64,000 nt of DNA from Mesorhizobium sp. M00.F.Ca.ET.216.01.1.1. Its GTDB lineage: Bacteria; Pseudomonadota; Alphaproteobacteria; Rhizobiales; Rhizobiaceae. How positions within the stretch are numbered: position 1 is the stretch's first letter; the number at the start of each line of letters is the position of its first letter. Position numbers and translations under genes: made by a program. The notes below the pieces were generated by a model, which was not told the origin of the DNA, made no database searches, and was given only the letters and a program-made list of their open reading frames with translations. The DNA lies in contig NZ_SADR02000027.1 in NCBI RefSeq assembly GCF_004010325.2, positions 1-64,000 of the forward strand, written 5' to 3'. Below are positions 50,142 to 57,307 of the stretch, in pieces.

Positions 50142-51058
50142 GGAACGATAGCGTTCCTTGGCGACCTCTTTGGGAACGAAGTCTTTACTAGCGCTGGAGT
50201 GTTAGTCAAGAAATCGTTCTTAGCGCGAGTGCCTTAATAGATTGTCGCCGACGACCCGGGCGGTTTTTTCGGTCCCTGATGTGGCTCCGCCCTCACTACG
50301 GCCGAAGCTGCCAACCGCGCCGTTGGTCGGTTCGATAGTCCAGGGAGGCATACATGAGGTGAAGCTTACACATTGACTCGACGCTGGGAGCTCGAAGGGC
50401 TCCTGGCGACAGAAGCCGACGTGTGCATTCTAGGCCGGAAAGCCAAAATCATAGCGATAGCTGACGTTGCGGGTTTGGAGCGCATCTGCGGTTTGCTTGG
50501 TCCTGCTCTTTACGCTGACGATGGTTGGCTGACAGGACTAGCCACGGCAGGCGGATCGAGGATCCGGGTGAATTTCGTTGCTCGGGGTGTCACTCCCCTT
50601 CGCCCCCGCCGGGCCGTTATAGTGATGACCAGAAAGCCCGCCCCGAATTGGCATGCGGCAATGAAGAAATCTTCCTCTTCTTTGTATCCAGACTTGTAGC
50701 CGAACCACCGTCCGTAATCTTTGATGTTACGGTGCATCCCTATCGTCTGGTTGGGGAGCATGCGGGCTAGGTAATCCCCGAGCGGCCTTGCCATTGAATT
50801 GGTCAGGTGAACCGGGGCGGTCCAGATATAGTGCTCCGGTGTCAGACTCCTGCCTACTTCCTTGCAGTACATGGCATATCCCAGCTTGCGGCCCACTGTC
50901 GTGGGTGCCTCGCGAAATTCTTCCGAAAGCCCGGCCAGGGGCACATCCCTCAGGCACTCTCTAAGCGACTAACCCAGTGCCAGGGGGTCGCCTCACTCGT
51001 CAGCCGGTTTCCGCAGGCGAATTGTCGATCCGCAGGCTGCATCCGCCAAATGCTGTTT
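50142..51058. other. Low-coding stretch around a possible fragmentary gene
   Basis: Apart from the unrecognised minus-strand frame at 50510-50944 nothing supports a gene. A plus-strand frame (50373-50699) overlaps it, and only one of the two can be real. No IS ends or hairpins stood out. Confidence 0.4.
50510..50944 (-). CDS. Unrecognised protein or gene fragment
   Basis: A 144-residue frame with protein-like composition in its first 110 residues (REAPTTVGRKLGYAMYCKEV, RPLGDYLARMLPNQTIGMHR, NIKDYGRWFGYKSGYKEEED), many aromatic and charged residues, and a low-quality Arg/Pro-rich tail suggesting that the true end was replaced. I do not recognise a family. No clear ribosome site precedes it. 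It may be a truncated remnant. Confidence 0.3.
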   Translation of the reverse strand: MPLAGLSEEFREAPTTVGRKLGYAMYCKEVGRSLTPEHYIWTAPVHLTNSMARPLGDYLARMLPNQTIGMHRNIKDYGRWFGYKSGYKEEEDFFIAACQFGAGFLVITITARRGRRGVTPRATKFTRILDPPAVASPVSQPSSA

Positions 51059-51979
51059 TCAGGTTGCCATTCGAGGTGTTGAAGCTTCACCCCAGGTTCC
51101 AATCAGCATCCGCATGAACCTCTCGGCGGGCGGCGAGAGCGATGCGCCGCGTCGACGCACGACCCCGATGGTGCGCGAGATTTCGGGATCGCGGATGGGC
51201 CTTGTGACCAGGAACGGATGGTCGCCCTGCGGGGTCGCCATGCGCGGCAGGACCGATATCCCGAGACCGGCTTCGACCAGACCGAGTGACGTCGAGAGAT
51301 GCGTCACTTCATAGGACCAGCGCAGCGCGAGGTTGGACTTCGTCAGCGCGGCATCCAAGAGGATCCGGTTCGCGCTCGACCGATGGACGGTGATGAGCTG
51401 GTAGGGGACGAGATCCTGCCAGGTCAGGACATCCCTTGATGCCAGGGGATGCTCCTTTCGTGCGGCGAGAACGAAGGGGTCCTCGATCAGACGATCGAAG
51501 GTCAGGTCGGGATCGGACGAACCCATGATGTTGACCCCGAATTCGACCTCCCCGCGCGCGACCGCCTGAAGCCCGTCGGTCGCCGGAAGGTCGAGAATCC
51601 GGAAGCGGATGTTGGGGTATTGCGCATCGAACTGCCGGATCACTGAGGGTAGGAAGTAATAAGCCGCCGTCGGCAAGCAGGCGATGGTGACAAGACCGCC
51701 TCGCCGCTCCCCCAGCTCGCGGAAGGCGAAGAGCGAACCGTCAAACTCCTCCAGCATCCGGCGCACCAGCGGGACCAGCTCCCCGCCGACGGCGGTGGGC
51801 GCCACATGGCGCGTAGTCCGCTCCAAGAGGGGGGCGCCGATGGAGCCTTCGAGTTTCTGAATGCGACGACTCAGCGCCGGCTGCGAGAGATTGAGCGACT
51901 CCGCTGCCCGGTGGAAGCTCGCGAGCTCCACGACGAGTAGAAAGGCGCGGAGGTCCAGGATTTCACAGTTAATGTGCAT
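51059..51979 (-). CDS. LysR-family regulator of the PrpF/ABC/lyase cluster
   Basis: A 306-residue LysR regulator: winged helix LDLRAFLLVVELASFHRAAE then SLNLSQPALSRRIQKLEGSI, and an effector domain with LVTIACLPTAAYYFLPSVIR and a C-terminal GLVEAGLGISVLPRMATP. It is divergent from the isomerase gene (104-base gap), the usual arrangement for a LysR that activates the adjacent catabolic operon. The AT-rich gap carries TTTTAGCATTTCTCATATTAA, where a LysR site might lie. Confidence 0.92.
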   Translation of the reverse strand: MHINCEILDLRAFLLVVELASFHRAAESLNLSQPALSRRIQKLEGSIGAPLLERTTRHVAPTAVGGELVPLVRRMLEEFDGSLFAFRELGERRGGLVTIACLPTAAYYFLPSVIRQFDAQYPNIRFRILDLPATDGLQAVARGEVEFGVNIMGSSDPDLTFDRLIEDPFVLAARKEHPLASRDVLTWQDLVPYQLITVHRSSANRILLDAALTKSNLALRWSYEVTHLSTSLGLVEAGLGISVLPRMATPQGDHPFLVTRPIRDPEISRTIGVVRRRGASLSPPAERFMRMLIGTWGEASTPRMAT

Positions 51980-52083
51980 GACGCATCAAAAGCTCCGATT
52001 TTAGCATTTCTCATATTAATCGGATTCACGTAACAAACAAGATGATTGAACTGCCAAGCGCATGAAAGGGAGGATGTCGCACG

Positions 52084-53166
52084 ATGAACGATCTGATCCG
52101 CATTCCGTGCGCTCTGATGCGCGGCGGCACGTCCAAGGGGCCCTTCTTCCTCGCTTCCGATCTACCGTCCGATCCAGCCTTTCGTGACCAGATTCTGCTC
52201 TCGGTCATGGGGTCAGGGCATCCGCTGCAGATCGACGGCATTGGCGGCGGCAATCCGGTCACAAGCAAGGTGGCCATCGTCGGGCCCGCAAGCATCAAGG
52301 GCGCGGACGTCGATTATCTTTTCGCACAGGTGCGCGTTGACCAGCAGATCGTCGACATCTCACCCAACTGCGGCAACATGCTTGCGGCCGTCGGCCCCTT
52401 CGCCATCGAAGCGGGGCTTGTGCCGGTGCAGGGTCCTACGACGCTCATCCGGATTCACAACGTCAACACCGGAAAGCTGATCGAGGCAGAAGTCCCGACG
52501 CCCAACGGTAGCGTCTCCTATCTCGGCGACGCGGCGATTGACGGCGTTCCAGGCAGCGCGGCGCCGATTGCGCTTACCTTCATGGATGCAGCAGGTGCCC
52601 GCACGGGCCAGCTATTTCCCACAGGCAAACCGAACGAGGTCATCGACGGCGTCAGCGTCACTTGCATCGACTGCGCCATGCCAATGATACTCCTCGAGGC
52701 TGAGGCCATCGGCGTCAGCGGATTCGAGACCGCCGCCGAACTCAACGGAAACAAGGCGCTGTTGGAACGGCTCGAGAGCCTGCGCATCGCCGCCGGTGAG
52801 CGAATGGGTATGGGTGATGTCAGCAACCAGGTGACACCGAAGCCGGTGCTGATTTCCCGGCCAAGGGCAGACGGCGACCTCAATGTGCGCTATTTCATGC
52901 CGCACCAGTGCCATCCCTCGCTTGCCACGACAGGTGCTGTTGGGATCGCGATGGCCTGCATCACCGAAAATACGGTGGCATCCCGGTTGATTGGCACTCG
53001 CAAACCACCGGTGGTCCTGTCGATCGAGCATCCGAGCGGCCATCTCGATGTCAAGCTTCAGGACAGGAACGGCAAGATCGTCGCGGGCATCCTGCGCACC
53101 GCCCGCCGCCTATTCGAAGGACATGTTTTCGCAAAACCTGTCGCGCAGTTCGTCTGCGCGGCATAA
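52084..53166 (+). CDS. PrpF-family isomerase (4-oxalomesaconate tautomerase/aconitate isomerase-like)
   Basis: A 360-residue protein of the PrpF family (diaminopimelate-epimerase fold). Landmarks are the N-terminal ALMRGGTSKGPFFLASDLPS, GIGGGNPVTSKVAIV, the Cys-containing SPNCGNMLAAVGPFAIEAGL and the C-terminal HPSLATTGAVGIAMAC. Members move double bonds in methylaconitate, trans-aconitate or 4-oxalomesaconate. No gallate-pathway genes are nearby; the downstream ABC importer and ATP-citrate-lyase-like genes favour a tricarboxylate or unsaturated dicarboxylate substrate. Confidence 0.88.
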   Translation: MNDLIRIPCALMRGGTSKGPFFLASDLPSDPAFRDQILLSVMGSGHPLQIDGIGGGNPVTSKVAIVGPASIKGADVDYLFAQVRVDQQIVDISPNCGNMLAAVGPFAIEAGLVPVQGPTTLIRIHNVNTGKLIEAEVPTPNGSVSYLGDAAIDGVPGSAAPIALTFMDAAGARTGQLFPTGKPNEVIDGVSVTCIDCAMPMILLEAEAIGVSGFETAAELNGNKALLERLESLRIAAGERMGMGDVSNQVTPKPVLISRPRADGDLNVRYFMPHQCHPSLATTGAVGIAMACITENTVASRLIGTRKPPVVLSIEHPSGHLDVKLQDRNGKIVAGILRTARRLFEGHVFAKPVAQFVCAA

Positions 53167-53211
53167 TGACCGTGGCCGCCGGGAGGGCGCCACATAACTT
53201 GGAGGAAAATC

Positions 53212-54213
53212 ATGCGTAAGCTCATGCTTGCCCTTGCGGCTACCGTTGCCTTTGCAGGCTCCGCCCTGGCGGAACCCGTGCGCATCAGCGTCGGTTCCTA
53301 CAACCTCAACAACCTGCCTTTCCCGGTGGCAGCCGGCCTCGGCCTTTATGAGAAGGAGGGTCTGGAGGTCACCGTCGAGAACTTCGCGTCGGGCGGCTCG
53401 AAGACCCTTCAGGCGCTCGTGGCTGGCTCGACGGATATCGCCGTTGGCTTTTACGATCACACGATCCAGATGCAGTCGCAGAACAAGGCGGTCGTCGCAT
53501 TCATCCAGCTCGCCCGCAATTCGGGCCTCGTTCTGGCCGGCGGCAAAGATAGCACCTTCGACCCGTCTAAGCCGGAAACGATTAAAGGCGCGAAAATCGG
53601 CATCACATCGCCTGGTTCCTCGTCCGACTTCTTTGTCCGCTACTATCTGCAGCGGAACGGCCTGTCGGCCGACGACGTGTCGCTGATCGGCGTCGGCTCC
53701 GGCTCTGCTGCTGTCGCAGCCCTCGAACAGGGCAAGGTCGACCTGCTCGTCAACTACGACCCGGCGGCCACCTTCATCGAAGCAAAGGGCGTGGGCAAGA
53801 TCCTGATTGACGCACGTAGCGACGAAGGTGCCAAGGAAATCTACGGTGGCATCTATCCGACATCGGTTCTCTACGCCACCCAGGACTACATCGACGCCAA
53901 TCCGGAAACGGTCCAGAAGGTCACCAACGCAACGGTAAAGGCGCTCGAATGGATGGACAGCCATTCGGCCGAAGAAATCGTCGAAAAACTGCCAAAGGAA
54001 TTCATCTCAGGCGACCGCGAGACCTACATCAGGGCCGTCGAAAACGCCAAGGCGATCTTCTCGACGGATGGCCTCATCAGCGAGGAGAACGTCAAAACCC
54101 CACTCGCGGTTCTGAAAAGCTTCAACGAAAAGGTCGCGGCGGCTGAAATCGACCTTTCCAAGACCTACACGAACTACTTCGTTGGCAAGGCGCCGCACGA
54201 CGTCGCCAACTGA
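53212..54213 (+). CDS. NitT/TauT-type ABC substrate-binding protein
   Basis: A 333-residue periplasmic protein: signal peptide MRKLMLALAATVAFAGSALA and the NMT1/SsuA-like fold (VAAGLGLYEKEGLEVTVENF, ASGGSKTLQALVAGSTDIAV, GITSPGSSSDFFVRYYLQRN). Relatives bind nitrate, sulfonates, thiamine precursors and aromatic acids, so fold alone does not give the ligand. It is followed 13 bases later by its ATPase. The operon context suggests a carboxylate ligand (inference). Confidence 0.92.
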   Translation: MRKLMLALAATVAFAGSALAEPVRISVGSYNLNNLPFPVAAGLGLYEKEGLEVTVENFASGGSKTLQALVAGSTDIAVGFYDHTIQMQSQNKAVVAFIQLARNSGLVLAGGKDSTFDPSKPETIKGAKIGITSPGSSSDFFVRYYLQRNGLSADDVSLIGVGSGSAAVAALEQGKVDLLVNYDPAATFIEAKGVGKILIDARSDEGAKEIYGGIYPTSVLYATQDYIDANPETVQKVTNATVKALEWMDSHSAEEIVEKLPKEFISGDRETYIRAVENAKAIFSTDGLISEENVKTPLAVLKSFNEKVAAAEIDLSKTYTNYFVGKAPHDVAN

Positions 54214-54226
54214 CAAGGAGGAAGTC

Positions 54227-55057
54227 ATGGCACTGGCCGTAGTGAAGTCGGCAACAACGATGATGAGCCCGGACAAACCAAGGCCGATGGTGTCGATCGA
54301 TTCGGTCACCATGTCCTTTGGCACCTTCATCGCCGTCCAGAATGTCAACCTGACTGTTGCGGATGGCGAGTTTCTGGCCATCGTCGGTCCGACGGGGTGC
54401 GGCAAGAGTACCATTCTCAACGCCATCGCCGGACTTCTGAAGCCGGCGAGCGGCACTGTTTCGATCGACGGAGCGCCGGTGGATGGCGTCCAGAACAACA
54501 TTGGCTATCTTTTCCAGCAGGATGCGCTCCTTCCGTGGAAGACGGCACTCGAAAATGTCGAGCTCGGGCCGATGTTCAAGGGAACAGGCGCGAACGAAAG
54601 GCGCGAACAGTCCATGAAATGGCTCGCCAAGGTGGGCTTGAAGGGCTTCGAGCAACGCTACCCGCACCAGCTTTCGGGCGGCCAGCGCAAGCGTGTTCAG
54701 ATGGCGCAGGCGCTGATTACCGGCCCGAAGGTGATCCTGATGGACGAGCCCTTCTCGGCGCTCGACATCCACACCCGCCACCTGATGCAGAACGAGCTGC
54801 TTGCGCTCTGGCAGGAGGAGCGCCGCGCGGTGGTGATGATCACGCACGATCTCGAGGAAGCCATCGCGCTCGGCGACCGCGTGGTCGTTCTCGCTGCGGG
54901 GCCCTGCAGCCACGTGATCGACAGCTTCCCCGTCGATCTCGCCCGGCCGCGCGACGTCTCGGAAATCAAACTCGATCCGCGCTTCATGGATCTTTACCGC
55001 AATATCTGGTCGTCCCTGCGCGGCGAAGTGGAGAAAAGCTATGAACGCCATGACTGA
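54227..55057 (+). CDS. NitT/TauT-type ABC transporter ATPase
   Basis: A 276-residue ABC ATPase with Walker A GPTGCGKST, Q-loop YLFQQDALLPWKT, signature LSGGQRKRVQMAQAL and Walker B VILMDEPFSALD, matching SsuB/TauB. It starts at ATG 54227 after an AAGGAGG site and overlaps the permease start by 17 bases. Confidence 0.95.
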   Translation: MALAVVKSATTMMSPDKPRPMVSIDSVTMSFGTFIAVQNVNLTVADGEFLAIVGPTGCGKSTILNAIAGLLKPASGTVSIDGAPVDGVQNNIGYLFQQDALLPWKTALENVELGPMFKGTGANERREQSMKWLAKVGLKGFEQRYPHQLSGGQRKRVQMAQALITGPKVILMDEPFSALDIHTRHLMQNELLALWQEERRAVVMITHDLEEAIALGDRVVVLAAGPCSHVIDSFPVDLARPRDVSEIKLDPRFMDLYRNIWSSLRGEVEKSYERHD

Positions 55058-55817
55058 ACGTATGATTCAGCTGGGACTGCTGGTCGTCATTGTCGGCGGG
55101 TGGCAGCTCGGCGTGGAAGCCGGAGTGATCGATGTCTTCTTCTTCCCTGCTCCCTTCGACATCATGAAGCAGATCGTGGCCTGGATCATCGACCCAGGCT
55201 TCTACAGGCACGTGTCGATCACGCTCACCGAGACGGTGCTCGGATACGTGATTGGTACCGCCCTCGGCGTGGCGGCCGGCGTCTGGCTAGGGCTTAGCCG
55301 TGGCGCCTATCGCATCCTCGACCCGTTCATAAAGGCGCTGAACGCCATCCCCCGCGTGGTGCTCGCTCCGATCTTTGTGCTCTGGCTCGGCCTCGGGCTG
55401 TGGTCGAAGGTGGCGCTATCGGTGACGCTAGTGTTCTTCATCACCTTCTTCAATGCCATGCAGGGCGTGCGGGAAGTCAACCCGGTGGTGCTGGCGAACG
55501 CGCGGATCCTCGGCGCCAAGCGCTCAAGCCTGCTGACCCACGTCTACTTCCCGGCCGCGGCCAGCTGGATCCTATCGTCGCTGCGCACCTCGGTCGGCTT
55601 CGCGGTAGTCGGCGCGATCATCGGCGAATACCTTGGCGCCTCCGCCGGCCTTGGCTATCTAATTGCCCAGGCGGAAGGCAACTTCGATGCGGTCGGCGTC
55701 TTCGCCGGCATTATGATCCTCGCGATGTTCGTGCTGATCATCGACCGCATCCTCGACATCGCCGAGGCCCGTCTGATCAAGTGGAGCCCGCATTCGACCG
55801 AGAGCCGGGCCACCTGA
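55041..55817 (+). CDS. NitT/TauT-type ABC transporter permease
   Basis: A 258-residue inner-membrane permease with six helices (LVVIVGGWQLGVEAGVIDVF at the start), the EAA-type loop ILGAKRSSLLTHVYFPAAAS and the conserved GEYLGASAGLGYLIAQAEGN segment of SsuC/TauC proteins. It completes a three-gene importer and overlaps the ATPase gene. A hairpin follows before the lyase genes. Confidence 0.94.
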   Translation: MNAMTERMIQLGLLVVIVGGWQLGVEAGVIDVFFFPAPFDIMKQIVAWIIDPGFYRHVSITLTETVLGYVIGTALGVAAGVWLGLSRGAYRILDPFIKALNAIPRVVLAPIFVLWLGLGLWSKVALSVTLVFFITFFNAMQGVREVNPVVLANARILGAKRSSLLTHVYFPAAASWILSSLRTSVGFAVVGAIIGEYLGASAGLGYLIAQAEGNFDAVGVFAGIMILAMFVLIIDRILDIAEARLIKWSPHSTESRAT

Positions 55818-55828
55818 CGGGTGCCGAC

Positions 55829-55854
55829 GGCCGGTCGGCAATGATGCCGGCCGG
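55829..55854 (+). terminator. Hairpin after the ABC permease gene
   Basis: GCCGGTCGGC, loop AATGAT, GCCGGCCGGC forms a 10-bp stem (one G-T wobble) 12 bases after the permease stop. No U-tract follows, so partial read-through into the lyase genes is likely. It separates transport from enzyme genes. Confidence 0.5.
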
Positions 55855-56011
55855 CGACCAAGGTGACGACGGAATTGAGGCTAGCCGGGCGCTTGTTGCC
55901 GCGAGCGTCTGAGCCTAACCTGGTCGCTCCATCGACCTCGGCAAATTCGTAATTTGAGTGCCCATCAGGTCAAACGACCGAACCACGCCTCGGTCATTGG
56001 GGAGAACGGCT

Positions 56012-57295
56012 ATGCACCTCAACGGCATGCTTTATGGGTCAAGGCTGCTCGGCCACGTCGACTTCCCCGCGTCCGAGGTGCACGGGCCCGATGCTGGCGA
56101 AGACGCGATCCAGGACCTGATCGCCCGCCACGGCCTGATCTTCGTCAAGCCGGTCTTCCGCGGTGGCGTCGGCAAGAAGGGCAAGGCGGGACTAATCGGC
56201 AAAGCGCGGGACCTCAAGACCGCGCTCGCCGAAAAGGAGCGGCTCTACTTCGCCGAGCACCGCCATGGCAACGCCTTCGCCAAGGCGAACGGCGTGACCT
56301 TCGAGGCCGGCATTCCCGCCGAGCACGAGGTCTATTTCGCCATCACCGACGACACGCATTTCCGCGCGCCGACCATGACGCTGACCCACCGCGGCGGCGT
56401 GGACATCGAGGATCTCGATAAGTCCGACATCGCGACCGTGCCCTTCGAGGCGCTCACGGGGCTCAAGGCCTTCGTGGTGGCGAACGCGCTGACGGACATT
56501 GGCGCGCCGCGGGAGATCATCTCGCCGCTGGTGCAGCACCTGCCGAAGCTCTGGGAGCTGATGCACCACTACGGCATGACGACGCTGGAGTTGAACCCGA
56601 TCCGCATGCGTCCCGGGCGCGACGGGCGGTTGACGCCGGTGGCCTGCGACTTCAAGTGCGGCTTTGACCGCGACGATCCACGCGTAGGTCGGCTCGGGCT
56701 GCCGAACCAGCTGTTCGCGGCAGACATCTCTGCCTTCGAGCAGGAGGTGAACCAACTCCGCACCCACCAGGGCCAGTCGGACGTCTTCGTGATCAACGAG
56801 AGCGGCACCATCCTTGCCCCGACCTTCGGCGGCGGCGCCAACAGCCTCGTCACCGAGGTGCTGGGCGAGGCGGCGATCATCTCGTCGGACTTCGGCGGCA
56901 ACCCGCCCTACGAGAAGATGAAGGCGGTGGCCTCGATCTGCTACCGGCACTTCCTCGCCCAGACCAACGTGCTCTTCATCATCGGCGGCAAGTCGAACAA
57001 CACCGACATCCTCGAGACCTTCCGCGGCATGGGCGACGCGCTGCGCGAATATTTCGCCGCGCACGGGCCGACGCCGCTCTACGTCGTCGTAGGACGCGGC
57101 GGTCCGAACCTGGTGCGCGGTATGGGCAACCTCGCCGAGACGCTGGAGTCCCTCGGCCTGCCCTATCGCTTCTTCGGCTTCGACAGCGCGATCTCCGAGG
57201 TCGTGAACTACGCCAAGCGCGTCGACACGTGGATGCGCGACGGCGGCCGCGACGAGATCGCCGCTACCCTGGGGCTCAAGGCCGCGGCGGCCTGA
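56012..57295 (+). CDS. ATP-citrate-lyase-like small subunit (ATP-grasp, SCS-beta-like)
   Basis: A 427-residue ATP-grasp protein related to the N-terminal part of ATP-citrate lyase and to succinyl-CoA synthetase beta. Residues 35-60 (LIFVKPVFRGGVGKKGKAGL) match the lyase VKPD-KRRGKLGLVG region; HRGGVDIEDLDKSD matches HEGGVDVGDVD; TTLELNPIRM and the C-terminal ligase domain (INESGTILAPTFGGGANSLV) follow. It should bind ATP and the carboxylate. The ATG at 56012 has a GGGGAGAA site. The large subunit starts 12 bases later. Confidence 0.88.
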   Translation: MHLNGMLYGSRLLGHVDFPASEVHGPDAGEDAIQDLIARHGLIFVKPVFRGGVGKKGKAGLIGKARDLKTALAEKERLYFAEHRHGNAFAKANGVTFEAGIPAEHEVYFAITDDTHFRAPTMTLTHRGGVDIEDLDKSDIATVPFEALTGLKAFVVANALTDIGAPREIISPLVQHLPKLWELMHHYGMTTLELNPIRMRPGRDGRLTPVACDFKCGFDRDDPRVGRLGLPNQLFAADISAFEQEVNQLRTHQGQSDVFVINESGTILAPTFGGGANSLVTEVLGEAAIISSDFGGNPPYEKMKAVASICYRHFLAQTNVLFIIGGKSNNTDILETFRGMGDALREYFAAHGPTPLYVVVGRGGPNLVRGMGNLAETLESLGLPYRFFGFDSAISEVVNYAKRVDTWMRDGGRDEIAATLGLKAAAA

Positions 57296-57307
57296 GGGAG
57301 GACGGAC